Assembly: GCF_030056795.1 (NCBI RefSeq) | Contig: NZ_JASHKQ010000002.1 | Location: forward strand, 186,001 to 250,000 | Reading direction: 5' to 3' | Length of the DNA: 64,000 bases | Origin: Rhodococcus sp. IEGM 1381 | GTDB lineage: Bacteria; Actinomycetota; Actinomycetes; Mycobacteriales; Mycobacteriaceae | Shown here: piece by piece, positions 1 to 9,266 of the stretch | Layout: the number at the start of each line of letters is the position of its first letter | Position numbering within the stretch: position 1 is the stretch's first letter | The notes under the pieces: generated by a model | Seen by the model: only the letters and a program-made list of their open reading frames with translations | Database searches by the model: none | What the model was told of the DNA's origin: nothing | Made by a program: the position numbers and the translations under genes

Positions 1-2948
1 GTGGCGCGATCGAACGGCATCGGCGCGGGGGCCACAACCTGCTCACCGCGTTCCTTGGCGGCCTCGTACTCTGCCATCTCGAGCTCGGTCGGGGGCAGCG
101 TCGCATCGGGGCCGTACTCGGCCACCAGATCGTCGAGGCCGATCCCGTGTTGTTCGAGAATCGTCGTTTCGAGTTGTTCTATTCGCAGCGCAGCCTGCGC
201 ACGAGCGACCTCGTCCCGGTGGACGGCGTCGGTGATCGACGCAAGCTGGCCCTGCAGGGCTCGAACCTGTTCCTTGACCTTGTCGAGTTCGACTGTGCGC
301 GTGGCACGTTCGGCGGAAAGCTCATCGCGTCTTCGTGCCGCCGCAGCCACCACCGACGCCAGTCGAGCGGCGAGGTCCTCACCCGATTCGCCGACGGCAG
401 CAGCCACTGCGGCCGCATGCCGCCGAGCTGCGCCTTCGCGTTCGGCTCGCGCCCGGGCCTCGCGCTCGGCTCGCGCCGCCCGGCGCAGCGAATCGGCTCG
501 TCCCCGCACCGACTGCGCGCGCTCCTCGGCGGTGCGTACATTCAGCCGCGCCTCGACCTCCACCGCGCGCACTTCGGTCAGTGCCGCAGCCGCCATCTCG
601 CGCTCCATGGTGGTCGCCGCGTCACCGCTCTCGCCGTCTCCCGCGAAACCGTTCTGTTCGTCCTCTGCCGTCCGCAGACTGTCCTCGAGCTCGGCCAGGC
701 GCTCGATCGCTTCTTCGCGGCTCGCTTCGGCGGAACTACGCTGCGTCGTCAGGCGCGCGGATTCTGCGTGCGCCGAACGCGCCAGCTGCCCCAAGCGGCC
801 CAACTGCTCGTACACAGCGGCCATCGCAGCATCGGATTCGTTCAGGGCTGCGAGTGCCTGCTCGGCGGATTCACGCCGGTCGCGCTGCTCCGCCAACGCA
901 CCCGAGAGCGCAGCGTCGAGCTCCTCGGCCCGGCGTACGGCCGCCGTCAGCTCCACCGTCGACGTGTCGATCGCCGACTGTACTTCCAGGGTGCTGGGTC
1001 GACGGTCCGATCCGCCTGTCACCCAACCTGGTTCGACGACGTCACCGTCCGTGGTCACGGCACGCAATTCACTCGAATCGGAGACGAGCCGGTGCGCCGC
1101 GTCGAGCGAGTCGACAACCACCACACCGTCGAGCAATGCCGCCATCGCCCCGGCCAACCGATCCGGATACTCGATCAGGTCGAGTGCCCACCGAGCACCG
1201 TTCGGCAGCGTGGGCCGTTGATTCGGTTGTGCCGCAACAGCATTACTGTGCACGATGGACGCGCGACCGCCGTCGGCAGCGCGTAGGGCCAGCACGGCAG
1301 CGCGCGCGGCATCGAACGATTCGGCGTGCGCGGCATCGGCCGCTGGACCCATCGCGACGGCCACCGCGATCTCGTACCCCGGCTCGACCGTGAGATGGCC
1401 GGCGAGCAGACCGGACAGACCGTCCTGCTGGTTCTCCACCAGCCAACCGGCACCGTCCTTGCGTTCGAGGCCCATGGTGAGCGCCTCGATCCTGGCCTCG
1501 AACGATGCCACCCTCTTACCCGCGATGCGCTCTTCGGCCTGCAATTCCGATACCCGGGCGTCGGCATGGCGTAGAGCGGCGACCGCTCTTTCGTAATGGG
1601 TGTCGAGGCTGAGCTCACTCGCGTCGAGGGTGCCGATCTGATCCTGGACGCTCTCGAACTCACGTTGAGCCGACTCGCCGCGTTCTCTGGCCTCGTCGAT
1701 GGCCACCGAGAGCCGCGCTACTTCGGCGTCGATGGACTCGACCTTGGTTCTGAAAGTGTCGACTCGGCCGGACAGGCGCGCGAATCCTTCACGGCGATCG
1801 GCAACCGCGCGTACTGCGGCGAGGTGGGCACGCTCGGCGGCTGCGGCAGCGGATTCGCGCTCGGCGAGCTGCTCGCGGGCCGCTTCGAGGGTTTCCCGCG
1901 CCATCTCGACGGCCTCGACGAGTTCCATTTCTTCCTCGGCGACGCGCTCGGCCTGTGCTTCGAGCTCGTCCGGATCCTGCCCGCGACCGGTGCTCTGGAC
2001 GGCGTCCAGATGCCGAGCTCGTTCGTGCGCGATGCGTACCGTCGCATTCACGCGTTCGGCCAACGCCGAGAGTCGAAACCACGTCTGCCCGGCCGCTTCG
2101 GCGCTCGGTGTCAGCCGTGCCACCGCCTGCTCGTGTTCCGCGAGCGCTACGGTTCCGGCTTCGAGGGCATCCTGCACCATCGCGTACTGCTCGCGAGCCG
2201 CTTCCTCGTCCTGGGTCTGGTTCGCGAACTCTTCCCGTCTGGACACCAGGTCGTCGGCGACCAACCGCAGCCGAGCGTCACGCAAATCTGCCTGCACGGT
2301 CTGCGCGCGACGCGCAACCTCGGCCTGCCTGCCCAGTGGCTTGAGTTGACGGCGCAATTCGGTTGTGAGATCGGTCAACCGCGCGAGATTCGCCTGCATC
2401 GCGTCGAGCTTGCGAACCGCCTTTTCCTTGCGCTTGCGGTGCTTGAGCACACCGGCTGCTTCCTCGATGAAGGCCCGCCGGTCCTCGGGACGCGATTCCA
2501 GGATCGCCGCCAGCCGACCCTGACCGACGATCACGTGCATCTCGCGGCCGATGCCGGAGTCGCTGAGCAACTCCTGGACGTCCATCAACCGGCACGAGCT
2601 GCCGTTGATCTCGTATTCACCGGCGCCGTCCCGGAACATGCGTCGGGTGATCGAGACCTCGGAGTAGTCGATCGGTAGCGCACCGTCCGAGTTGTCGATG
2701 GTCAGAGTCACCTCGGCGCGGCCGAGGGGTGCGCGCCCGGACGTACCCGCGAAGATGACGTCCTCCATCTTCCCGCCGCGCAACGCCTTGGCACCTTGCT
2801 CACCCATCACCCAGGTCAGAGCGTCCACAACGTTGGATTTGCCGGAGCCGTTGGGGCCGACCACACAGGTGATTCCAGGCTCGAAACGAAGAGTCGTCGC
2901 CGAAGCAAAGGACTTGAAGCCCTTGAGCGTCAGACTCTTGAGATACAT
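1..2948 (-). CDS. smc: Chromosome segregation protein SMC (C-terminal part outside window)
   Basis: ATPase of the SMC condensin complex, which compacts and segregates the chromosome. The N-terminal head begins [15 protein letters not shown], with a Walker A motif GPNGSGKS at residues 31-38, followed by long Glu/Ala/Arg-rich coiled coil, then a globular hinge at roughly residues 500-660 (Gly-rich, [10 protein letters not shown]) and a second coiled coil. About 982 codons are present. Family members are about 1,190-1,200 residues, so the C-terminal head with Walker B and the signature motif lies beyond base 1. The frame was checked at both ends and is consistent. The start ATG is at 2946-2948. 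It is the last gene of a minus-strand run led by acyP and the genes above it. Confidence 0.97.
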   Translation of the reverse strand, partial: MYLKSLTLKGFKSFASATTLRFEPGITCVVGPNGSGKSNVVDALTWVMGEQGAKALRGGKMEDVIFAGTSGRAPLGRAEVTLTIDNSDGALPIDYSEVSITRRMFRDGAGEYEINGSSCRLMDVQELLSDSGIGREMHVIVGQGRLAAILESRPEDRRAFIEEAAGVLKHRKRKEKAVRKLDAMQANLARLTDLTTELRRQLKPLGRQAEVARRAQTVQADLRDARLRLVADDLVSRREEFANQTQDEEAAREQYAMVQDALEAGTVALAEHEQAVARLTPSAEAAGQTWFRLSALAERVNATVRIAHERARHLDAVQSTGRGQDPDELEAQAERVAEEEMELVEAVEMARETLEAAREQLAERESAAAAAERAHLAAVRAVADRREGFARLSGRVDTFRTKVESIDAEVARLSVAIDEARERGESAQREFESVQDQIGTLDASELSLDTHYERAVAALRHADARVSELQAEERIAGKRVASFEARIEALTMGLERKDGAGWLVENQQDGLSGLLAGHLTVEPGYEIAVAVAMGPAADAAHAESFDAARAAVLALRAADGGRASIVHSNAVAAQPNQRPTLPNGARWALDLIEYPDRLAGAMAALLDGVVVVDSLDAAHRLVSDSSELRAVTTDGDVVEPGWVTGGSDRRPSTLEVQSAIDTSTVELTAAVRRAEELDAALSGALAEQRDRRESAEQALAALNESDAAMAAVYEQLGRLGQLARSAHAESARLTTQRSSAEASREEAIERLAELEDSLRTAEDEQNGFAGDGESGDAATTMEREMAAAALTEVRAVEVEARLNVRTAEERAQSVRGRADSLRRAARAEREARARAEREGAARRHAAAVAAAVGESGEDLAARLASVVAAAARRRDELSAERATRTVELDKVKEQVRALQGQLASITDAVHRDEVARAQAALRIEQLETTILEQHGIGLDDLVAEYGPDATLPPTELEMAEYEAAKERGEQVVAPAPMPFDRA

Positions 2949-3012
2949 AGCGTCCGTACTTTACCGGTAGTACGCAGCGATGTGCGCCGAGCCGTCCGCG
3001 GGCGGCGGCGGG

Positions 3013-3288
3013 TCACCGTTCCACGAAGCCCGTGAGGCCGCCGCGGGCGCTCTCCCAACTCTCGACGACCAGGGTGACCCTGCCCGGGGTGCCGCCGCCT
3101 CGGAGCAATTCCAGGAGCGCGTCGAGGCGCTGACGCGGGCCCTCGGCTATCACCAGAACACGTCCGTCCGCGTGGTTGGTCGCGTGCCCGACCAATCCCA
3201 GCTCCAGCGCACGCGAGCGAGTCCACCAACGAAACCCGACCCCCTGAACCAGGCCGTGCACCCATGCCGTCAGCCGTTCGTCCGTCAT
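3013..3288 (-). CDS. acyP: Acylphosphatase
   Basis: Small 91-residue acylphosphatase that hydrolyses carboxyl-phosphate bonds. The substrate-binding loop reads VQGVGFRWW, with the catalytic arginine at residue 20, and the catalytic asparagine is Asn38 in ATNHADGRV. Length is typical for the family. Its ATG overlaps the stop codon of the upstream propeller gene (ATGA), so the two are probably translationally coupled. A 64-base gap separates it from smc; the acyP-smc neighbourhood is common in actinobacteria. Confidence 0.93.
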   Translation of the reverse strand: MTDERLTAWVHGLVQGVGFRWWTRSRALELGLVGHATNHADGRVLVIAEGPRQRLDALLELLRGGGTPGRVTLVVESWESARGGLTGFVER

Positions 3289-4199
3289 ACCGGAGTCATC
3301 TTTCGGACGGTTCCGTCGAAACTCGTGGCGTACAACGCATCCGAATCGAATCCCACTCCGCCGAAAGCAACCGACGAGGTCAACGGCACCCCCGTCGCGA
3401 TGACGCAGGACGAGCCGGTCTCGGGATCGAGACGGACCACCCTGCCCGCGAGATTCTGTGCGAGATAGACCGTTCCGTCGTCGGCCACGGTCAGATCGTC
3501 GGACATCGTGAGCGGTCCGATTCCCTCGACGCGAATGCGCGAGGACGGCCCGGCCGGGTCCTTCTCGTCGAGCACCGTCACCGTCGATTCCGGATCGAAC
3601 GTAGTGGCCACGTAGATCTTTCCGCCGCCGATGCCTATGCCGTTGGCCGAACCCAGATCGGTCCGCACCGTCGACACCGAACCCACCGACCCCGCGCCGT
3701 CGCTGGTGATGCGAGTGAGCCCCGACGCGCCGCCGAGATTGCGGGTGGTGAACAGATCACCCGTGGCGGAGCGGGCCAGCCCGTTGGGCATCGTCAGGCC
3801 CGACGCGTACGTCGACCTGGTGCCCGAGCCGAGATCGATCTTCTCGATCGTTCCGGTGCGCGTATCGAAAAGTCCTGCGTCAGCGCTGTTTCCGGTCGTG
3901 AACAAAAGAGAGCTGCCGTCCCGTACCAGTCCACCGGGCGACCCGACGCCCGAAAGGAGAGTGCCCCTGTCTCCGTTCGGCGCGACGGTACGCAGAGCGC
4001 CCGGCCCGATCGGTGAGGTCTCGGAGACGATCATGGAGCCTCTGCCGTCGAACTCCAGATTCTCGAGCATCCCGAATCCCGACGCCACCGTGCTCACCGA
4101 CCACGGAGTGCAGGTGCTCGACGCCTCCGCGATGGGAGACAGGGCAACCGACGCAGCGAGAACAAGGCCCGCCGCGACGGCGGCTGCCCCCACCTTCAT
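3285..4199 (-). CDS. Secreted beta-propeller protein (SMP-30/NHL-like)
   Basis: A 304-residue protein with a classical signal peptide (MKVGAAAVAAGLVLAASVALSP, cleavage probably near residue 26) and then repeated blades of the SMP-30/gluconolactonase or NHL type. The blades show as recurring patterns such as MPNGLARSATGDLFTT, LTVADDGTVYLAQNLAG and FDSDALYATSFDG. No catalytic residues can be assigned with certainty, so the substrate is unknown. It overlaps acyP by 4 bases and the OsmC-like gene by 1 base, forming one tight operon. It could be a lactonase-like enzyme or a non-enzymatic binding propeller. Confidence 0.75.
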   Translation of the reverse strand: MKVGAAAVAAGLVLAASVALSPIAEASSTCTPWSVSTVASGFGMLENLEFDGRGSMIVSETSPIGPGALRTVAPNGDRGTLLSGVGSPGGLVRDGSSLLFTTGNSADAGLFDTRTGTIEKIDLGSGTRSTYASGLTMPNGLARSATGDLFTTRNLGGASGLTRITSDGAGSVGSVSTVRTDLGSANGIGIGGGKIYVATTFDPESTVTVLDEKDPAGPSSRIRVEGIGPLTMSDDLTVADDGTVYLAQNLAGRVVRLDPETGSSCVIATGVPLTSSVAFGGVGFDSDALYATSFDGTVRKMTPV

Positions 4200-4627
4200 C
4201 AGGCGTCCACGTCGATGTCCAAGTTGATCGTCGTACCGGCCTTCAGGGTCCGCCCCACCGTGCAGACCTTGTCGATCGCCCGCTCGACGACGGTGAGCAG
4301 TCGCTGCTGCGCATCGGGGTCCATCGCGCTGAGGTCGACGCGGAGGATTTCGTTCAATTCCGGGTACCGCTCGTTCTCACGATCTGCGGTACCGGAGACC
4401 TCGACGGTCGCGGTGTAGTCGTCACCCAGTCGACGCGAGAGCGGTACGTCCGAACTCATACCGGTGCACGCTGCGAGCGCGATCTTGAGCAGCTCACCGG
4501 GGGTGAAGACGCCCTCGACCGACTCGGAACCGATGAGTACCTCGGCTCCTCTCGAACTGCGGCCGGTGTAACGACGGGTGCCTGTGCGCTCGACCCAAAG
4601 GTTGGTCGGCGTGCTCTGTTCTGCCAT
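4199..4627 (-). CDS. OsmC/Ohr family peroxiredoxin
   Basis: A 142-residue OsmC-fold protein, a thiol peroxidase class that reduces organic hydroperoxides. The two reactive cysteines are visible: Cys54 in ALAACTGMSSD and Cys122 in IDKVCTVGRT. The N-terminus (WVERTGTRRYTGRSSRGAEV) and length fit the actinobacterial OsmC-like subgroup found between mutM and smc. The start ATG at 4625-4627 has nothing coding directly upstream. The 89-base gap to mutM is largely filled by a tandem repeat, so this gene may have its own promoter there or be read through from mutM. Confidence 0.88.
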   Translation of the reverse strand: MAEQSTPTNLWVERTGTRRYTGRSSRGAEVLIGSESVEGVFTPGELLKIALAACTGMSSDVPLSRRLGDDYTATVEVSGTADRENERYPELNEILRVDLSAMDPDAQQRLLTVVERAIDKVCTVGRTLKAGTTINLDIDVDA

Positions 4628-4651
4628 GACCGAGATACTAGGCGGGCGGCC

Positions 4652-4708
4652 CAGGAGTGGAGCCTGCGGAATGACCTATGCACAGGAGTGGAGCCTGCGG
4701 AATGACCT
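4652..4708. repeat. 26-bp tandem direct repeat, two copies
   Basis: Two identical 26-base copies lie at 4652-4677 and 4683-4708, separated by 5 bases. Each begins caggagtggagc and ends with cggaatgacct. They fill the gap between the OsmC-like gene and mutM. A diverged relative that keeps the first 12 bases and the final gacc occurs at 63869-63893, before gatC. The pattern looks like a short interspersed intergenic repeat rather than a promoter element, and it is not palindromic. Confidence 0.85.
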
Positions 4709-4716
4709 GTTGAGTG

Positions 4717-5583
4717 TCAGGTCCGAAGGTGTCGGGGTCGCGGCTGGCAGGTGGGGCAGCTGAACGAGGAGCGGTTCATGAACTTCTCACGCCTGATCGG
4801 TGCTCCGCATCGTGAACAGGGCAGACCTTCCTGTCCGTAGGCATCGAGCGACCTGTCGAAGTAGCCGGACTGACCGTTGACGTTGACGTACAGTGCATCG
4901 AACGAGGTACCACCCTGCGCCAGGGCCTCCCCCATCACCGCATGCACGGCGGTCAGCAGTCGACGAAGAGCAGGCCGGGTCAACGTTTCTGCGATGCGGT
5001 TGCCGTGAATCTTCGCCCGCCACAGAGCCTCGTCTGCGTAGATGTTGCCCACACCGGACAGCACGGTCTGATCGAGGACAGCCCGCTTGATCTCGGTGTG
5101 CTTGCCGCGCAACACGTTCACCACGGATTCGGCGTCGAACAGCGGGTCCATAGGGTCTCGCGCGATGTGGGCCACCGGTTCGGGTACCGGTGTACCGTCC
5201 ACCGTCACGATCGGGGCGAGAGCCCAGCCACCGAATGTTCGCTGGTCCACGAAACGAAGATCGGTACCGTCGTCGAGTCGTGCCCGAATCCGCAGGTGCT
5301 TCTCGTCCGGCGCGGACGGCGGCTGCACCAGCATCTGTCCACTCATACCCAGGTGCACGACAGTAGCGAAGTCGCCGGGCTCCATCACCAGCCACAGATA
5401 CTTCCCACGGCGCCGAGCCGAGGAGACGCGCTGACCCCGCAGCTGACCGATCAGATCGAGGCCACCGAGATCGTGTCGACGCACGGCACGGGGGTGCAGT
5501 ACCTCCACCGAGTCGATGGTCTTGCCCACCACGTGGGATTCCAGACCGAGCCTGACGACTTCGACCTCGGGCAGTTCGGGCAT
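4717..5583 (-). CDS. mutM: Formamidopyrimidine-DNA glycosylase
   Basis: Bifunctional base-excision repair enzyme that removes 8-oxoguanine and formamidopyrimidines and nicks the abasic site. The start is set by the mature N-terminus [10 protein letters not shown], in which Pro2 is the nucleophile and Glu3 the acid; the upstream extension of the frame lies inside rnc and is not used. The C-terminal zinc finger is intact, with Cys256, Cys259, Cys276 and Cys279 (CSRC and CPTC). Length is 288 residues, typical for the family. Its ATG overlaps the rnc stop codon by one base (TGATG), the usual rnc-mutM coupling. Confidence 0.96.
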   Translation of the reverse strand: MPELPEVEVVRLGLESHVVGKTIDSVEVLHPRAVRRHDLGGLDLIGQLRGQRVSSARRRGKYLWLVMEPGDFATVVHLGMSGQMLVQPPSAPDEKHLRIRARLDDGTDLRFVDQRTFGGWALAPIVTVDGTPVPEPVAHIARDPMDPLFDAESVVNVLRGKHTEIKRAVLDQTVLSGVGNIYADEALWRAKIHGNRIAETLTRPALRRLLTAVHAVMGEALAQGGTSFDALYVNVNGQSGYFDRSLDAYGQEGLPCSRCGAPIRREKFMNRSSFSCPTCQPRPRHLRT

Positions 5584-6380
5584 CAGGAAGGGTTGGTCGA
5601 GGGCGCGTCGACTACGGCAATGTCGTTGCCCGACAGCGTATTCCACGCCAAACTGGCTGCCTTCTGCTCGGCTTCTTTCTTCGATCGACCGACTCCGACG
5701 CCCCGGGGAAATCCGCCGATCAATACGGTGGCAGTGAATTCTTTGTCGTGGTCGGGCCCGGTGGACGCAATCTCGTACGCGGGAACGCCGAGGGCACGTT
5801 CTGCAGTCAATTCCTGCAGGCTCGTCTTCCAGTCCAGACCTGCACCGAGCTTGGGAGCGCGGTCCAACAGGCCGGCGAACAGTGTCAGAACGACGGTGCG
5901 AGCGACGTCGATGCCGTGTTGCAGGTGTATCGCACCCAGCATCGATTCCATGCCGTCGGCCAGAATGCTCGGCTTGTCGCGTCCGCCGGTCTGCTCCTCG
6001 CCCTTGCCCAGCAGCAGATGCCGACCCAGACCGCCGTCACCGAGACCGCGCGCTACTTCCGCCAAGGCGTGCATGTTCACCACACTCGCCCGAATCTTGG
6101 CCAGCTGGCCCTCGGACTTGGTGGGGTGCACCGCGTAGAGATGCTCCGTCACCGCGAGACCGAGCACCGAGTCGCCCAGGAACTCGAGGCGCTCGTTGGT
6201 AGGCAGACCACCGTGCTCGTAGGCGAACGAACGATGCGTCAGAGCCAGGGTCAACAGCGGTTCCGACAGAGAAACACCGATAGCGGCGAGGAGCGACTCT
6301 CGGTCGTCCCCGCCGCTGACGGCAGTAGAACTATTCTTCCGTGAATCGTTGTTGTGCCGATCCACTACTTCGTTGGTCAC
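5583..6380 (-). CDS. rnc: Ribonuclease III
   Basis: Double-strand RNA endonuclease for rRNA precursor processing. The RNase III signature [13 protein letters not shown] is followed by the second metal-binding block near [10 protein letters not shown] and a C-terminal double-stranded RNA-binding domain ([11 protein letters not shown] to [13 protein letters not shown]). I place the start at GTG 6378-6380 ([10 protein letters not shown]), just downstream of the rpmF stop. The open frame continues upstream inside rpmF but that part is not homologous. GTG at 6363-6365 is an alternative. Length is about 265 residues. It lies in the order yceD-rpmF-rnc-mutM. Confidence 0.93.
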   Translation of the reverse strand: MTNEVVDRHNNDSRKNSSTAVSGGDDRESLLAAIGVSLSEPLLTLALTHRSFAYEHGGLPTNERLEFLGDSVLGLAVTEHLYAVHPTKSEGQLAKIRASVVNMHALAEVARGLGDGGLGRHLLLGKGEEQTGGRDKPSILADGMESMLGAIHLQHGIDVARTVVLTLFAGLLDRAPKLGAGLDWKTSLQELTAERALGVPAYEIASTGPDHDKEFTATVLIGGFPRGVGVGRSKKEAEQKAASLAWNTLSGNDIAVVDAPSTNPS

Positions 6381-6391
6381 TGGAGCGGGAA

Positions 6392-6574
6392 TCAGACCGC
6401 TGCGACGACCTGGCGGCCCTTGTAGGTACCGCACGAGGGGCACGCGATGTGGGGCAGCGTCTTCTCGCCGCACCCACGGTTGGGGCACGTCACGAGGGTG
6501 GGCGCAGTGGTTTTCCACTGTGCACGACGCGACCTCGTGTTGGAACGCGACATTTTGCGCTTCGGGACAGCCAC
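6392..6574 (-). CDS. rpmF: 50S ribosomal protein L32
   Basis: A 60-residue ribosomal protein with the family start ([17 protein letters not shown]) and a zinc ribbon whose ligands are the cysteines of CPNRGCG and CPSCG. It starts with GTG at 6572-6574, directly abutting the TAA stop of yceD. The yceD-rpmF pairing is widely conserved. The four cysteines mark it as the zinc-containing form. Confidence 0.97.
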   Translation of the reverse strand: MAVPKRKMSRSNTRSRRAQWKTTAPTLVTCPNRGCGEKTLPHIACPSCGTYKGRQVVAAV

Positions 6575-7183
6575 TTACTTCTCCTCGGCTTCGTTGTTCA
6601 CAAGTTCTGTGCTCGGTTCTGGATCCACGCCAAATTTGGCTGCAAGTCCAGCCCAGCGAGGATCAATTGTATCGTGACTGTGGCCGGATTCAGCAATCGC
6701 CAGGCGAACGCCGCATTCTGAGCACAATCCCTCGCACTCGTCACTGCAGACGGGGTGGAGTGGAAGCTCCAAACCGACCGCGTCGACGATGACGGGTTCG
6801 AGGTCTATCAGGTCGTCGACGATGCGGTGGATCTCGTCCGCATCCGTGGTCTCCTCCGTGATGCTGTTCGGGTAAGCGAACAGTTCGGTCAGGTAGACGT
6901 CGACGTTGCCGCTGACCGGATCGAGGCACCGTGTGCACTCGCCGGCAGTGGCAGCTCGAACGGAACCGGTGACGAGAACGCCCTCCGATACCGCCTGCAA
7001 TTGCAGATCGAGCGAGACCGGAACACCGGCTTCGATGGCGATCGCATCGAGGCCGATTCGGGAAGGAGCCGGAACCGTCCGCTCGACGGTCTTCGTCGAC
7101 CCGGGTCGACGACCGAGGTTGAGGATGTCCAGAACGAATCCGCCGTCCACTTCGGGACGGGTCGTTCTCTTGGGCGGGGGCAC
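6575..7183 (-). CDS. YceD/DUF177 family protein
   Basis: A 202-residue member of the YceD (DUF177) family, linked in bacteria to large-subunit rRNA accumulation and always found next to rpmF. It has the conserved CTRCLDP motif in the middle and a cysteine cluster (CSDECEGLCSECG) near residues 145-160, which suggests metal binding. The start is GTG at 7181-7183, preceded by AAGGAAG. A repeated 11-base word lies just upstream. Precise biochemical role is not established for actinobacterial members. Confidence 0.9.
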   Translation of the reverse strand: MPPPKRTTRPEVDGGFVLDILNLGRRPGSTKTVERTVPAPSRIGLDAIAIEAGVPVSLDLQLQAVSEGVLVTGSVRAATAGECTRCLDPVSGNVDVYLTELFAYPNSITEETTDADEIHRIVDDLIDLEPVIVDAVGLELPLHPVCSDECEGLCSECGVRLAIAESGHSHDTIDPRWAGLAAKFGVDPEPSTELVNNEAEEK

Positions 7184-7197
7184 GGCTGTTCTTCCTT

Positions 7198-7222
7198 ACT
7201 GTCGGTATGCCTACTGTCGGTA
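7198..7222 (-). promoter_or_regulatory. Direct repeat upstream of yceD-rpmF
   Basis: On the minus strand the word TACCGACAGTA occurs twice, at 7222-7212 and 7208-7198, with the second copy ending next to the Shine-Dalgarno sequence of yceD. A perfect 10-base palindrome (acgcatgcgt) lies about 20 bases further upstream near 7240. The arrangement could be a regulator site or a local duplication; no known operator matches. Confidence 0.3.
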
Positions 7223-7273
7223 AGCAACCTCACAACGATACGCATGCGTGCATACGAGGGCAAATCACCGCCC

Positions 7274-8062
7274 TCAGTGTCGGCTGCGACGGCCTTCCTG
7301 GCTGCCGTACGACGGTTCACCGTACGGCTCGCTGCCGTATTCCGGGACGCCGGAACCGGTTCGAAGTTGCTGACGTCCGCGGCCAACGGAGCGAATGGTG
7401 CCACTGAGGAACTCCTCGAACTCCGCGAGTTTGGTGTCGACGTACACGTCGCACTCGCTACGCATCCGATCGGATTCGGCATGGGCACCGTCGATCACTC
7501 GCGCCGACTCGGCGTGCGCGGTCTGCACCACCTCGGTCTGGGACACCAACCGGTTCTGTTCGGCGGTGCCGTCGGCCACCGATCGCTCGTACGACATCGT
7601 GCCCGACTCGATCATTCGGTCGGCCTCGGTGCGGGCTCGAACGGTCAATTCCTCGTACTCGCGCTGACCCTCGAGCACCGTCCGCTCTGCTTCTGCCTCG
7701 GCATCGGCCACGAGCTGGTCGGCATGCGCCGATGCCTCCGACACCATGCGATCCGCCTGCGCCTTGGCGTCGGCGAGAATGCGATCGGCAGAATCCCTCG
7801 CGTTCTCGACGGTGTCCTGAGCCTCGGCGTTGGCGGTGGTCACCGTCTTCTCGGCCGTGGCCCGGGCATCGCCCACCAGCTTGTCGCGATGATCCAGAAC
7901 GTCCTGCGCATCGTCGAGTTCGCCGGGAATAGCGTCACGGACGTCGTCGAGCAGTTCCAGGACATCGCCGCGGGGGACGACGCACCCGGCAGTCATCGGA
8001 ACGCCGCGCGCCTCCTCGACAATGGCGACGAGCTCGTCGAGCGCCTCGAATACGCGGTACAC
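7274..8062 (-). CDS. sepIVA: DivIVA-like septation protein SepIVA
   Basis: A 262-residue coiled-coil protein that in mycobacteria acts in septation and polar envelope synthesis. The N-terminus VYRVFEALDELVAIVEEARGV and the following GCVVPRGDVLELLDDVRDAIPGELDDAQ are hallmarks of SepIVA. The rest is long amphipathic coiled coil rich in Ala/Glu/Asp (ADRILADAKAQADRMV and similar), ending in a low-complexity Tyr/Gly/Ser tail. I chose GTG at 8060-8062 because GGGGAAA lies just upstream and the homologous N-terminus begins there; the open frame runs 20 codons further. It follows coaD after 135 bases in which I see no other gene. Confidence 0.92.
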   Translation of the reverse strand: MYRVFEALDELVAIVEEARGVPMTAGCVVPRGDVLELLDDVRDAIPGELDDAQDVLDHRDKLVGDARATAEKTVTTANAEAQDTVENARDSADRILADAKAQADRMVSEASAHADQLVADAEAEAERTVLEGQREYEELTVRARTEADRMIESGTMSYERSVADGTAEQNRLVSQTEVVQTAHAESARVIDGAHAESDRMRSECDVYVDTKLAEFEEFLSGTIRSVGRGRQQLRTGSGVPEYGSEPYGEPSYGSQEGRRSRH

Positions 8063-8197
8063 CGGTTTCCCCAATCGTCGAATCTGCCACTGCACGTGCC
8101 GACCGCCGGGCGGTCGAGCCACACAGTGCTGCGCTTAACAGTCTGCCTGCCCAGACGCGCGTCGCCGCTATACCCGCCCGGTGTGTCGCTCCGCGAA

Positions 8198-8686
8198 CTA
8201 GTCGGCGCCGCGCTCGGCTATACGAGCGGTCAGTCGCTCCTGTACGAACGGCGGCAGCATCCCCGTGACGTCTCCCCCGAAGGTCGCGACTTCCTTGATC
8301 AGCGAACTGGACAGAAAGCTGTGCGCTGGATTCGCCGGGAGGAACAGCGTATCCACCCCGGTGAGGGTTCGATTCATCTGCGCCATCTGCAACTCGTAGT
8401 CGAAATCGACCGAGCTGCGCAGACCTTTGACTATTGCCGAAAAGCCTTCTTGCCGCGCATAATCGACCAGCAGGCCGTACCACGATCCGATCCTGACGTT
8501 GGGCAGATGCTCCGTGGCGACCTCGAGCATCTCGATTCGCTCGTCGATGCTGAACATGCCCTTCTTGCTCTTGTTCACCATCACCGTGACCACTACCTCG
8601 TCGAACGCGGCAGCGGCTCGCTCGAAAATGTCGAGATGACCATTGGTCACCGGGTCGAAGGATCCAGGACACAGTGCGCCAGTCAT
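8198..8686 (-). CDS. coaD: Phosphopantetheine adenylyltransferase
   Basis: Fourth step of coenzyme A synthesis: ATP plus 4'-phosphopantetheine gives dephospho-CoA. The nucleotidyltransferase T/HxGH motif is in [16 protein letters not shown], and the C-terminal [15 protein letters not shown] block is typical. The start ATG at 8684-8686 gives 162 residues; an upstream extension of the frame would overlap rsmD and is not conserved. It lies 13 bases after rsmD and is probably co-transcribed with it. Confidence 0.97.
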   Translation of the reverse strand: MTGALCPGSFDPVTNGHLDIFERAAAAFDEVVVTVMVNKSKKGMFSIDERIEMLEVATEHLPNVRIGSWYGLLVDYARQEGFSAIVKGLRSSVDFDYELQMAQMNRTLTGVDTLFLPANPAHSFLSSSLIKEVATFGGDVTGMLPPFVQERLTARIAERGAD

Positions 8687-8699
8687 GCCCGCGAACTTA

Positions 8700-9266
8700 T
8701 CAGCCAACCGTTGGAGTGCAGATCGCAATCTCGATTCGACTCTGCCCGTACTTCTTCGACTTCTCCGGGACCAGTCCAGCCGGCCAGTCGGTCTCCGGCG
8801 AGCGCGAAGACCGTTCGAGCACGACCACTGCGTCGGGCGCGAGCCATCCCCCAGTGACGAGTCTGTTCAGCAGACCCGTCACCGCGCTGTCGGTGACGGC
8901 ATACGGCGGGTCGGCGAGCACCAGGTCGTATTCCGCATCCGGTGAACCGGCCAATACCGAGGCCACCGGTGCGCACTTGACCGACGCACCGGGTAGCCCG
9001 ACCGAATCTACGTTCTGGCGCACCACCGCCGCCGCTCGCGCGTCGGACTCGACCAGCACCGCCGACGATGCGCCACGCGAGAGCGCTTCGAGCCCGAGCG
9101 CCCCCGATCCTGCGAACAGATCGAGAACCGCGGCACCGTCGAAGTCCATCCGGCTCTCGAGCGAGCTGAACAGAGCCTCCCGCACACGCTCGGATGTCGG
9201 GCGAGTGCCCTGGCCCGGAACCGACAGACGTCGGCCCCCTGCAACACCCGCCACGATCCGCGTCAT
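8700..9266 (-). CDS. rsmD: 16S rRNA (guanine(966)-N2)-methyltransferase
   Basis: A 188-residue SAM-dependent methyltransferase for G966 of 16S rRNA. Visible motifs are the SAM loop [20 protein letters not shown] and the catalytic LADPPY motif. The N-terminus ([24 protein letters not shown]) is characteristic of RsmD. Its ATG overlaps the pyc stop by 4 bases, and it precedes coaD, a near-universal pairing. Confidence 0.96.
   Translation of the reverse strand: MTRIVAGVAGGRRLSVPGQGTRPTSERVREALFSSLESRMDFDGAAVLDLFAGSGALGLEALSRGASSAVLVESDARAAAVVRQNVDSVGLPGASVKCAPVASVLAGSPDAEYDLVLADPPYAVTDSAVTGLLNRLVTGGWLAPDAVVVLERSSRSPETDWPAGLVPEKSKKYGQSRIEIAICTPTVG

Noticed and set aside
1..1286. Long plus-strand Ser/Arg/Ala-rich frames opposite smc
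   Set aside because: High GC content keeps antisense frames open opposite the coiled-coil coding region; smc homology is continuous on the minus strand.
4578..4763. Short plus-strand frame over the tandem repeat encoding EWSLRNDL twice
   Set aside because: The peptide repeats only because the DNA repeats; there is no ribosome-binding site or homology, so it is treated as repeat DNA.
7207..8857. Very long plus-strand frame opposite yceD, sepIVA and coaD
   Set aside because: It spans several real genes on the opposite strand and shows no domain; it is an antisense artefact of high GC.
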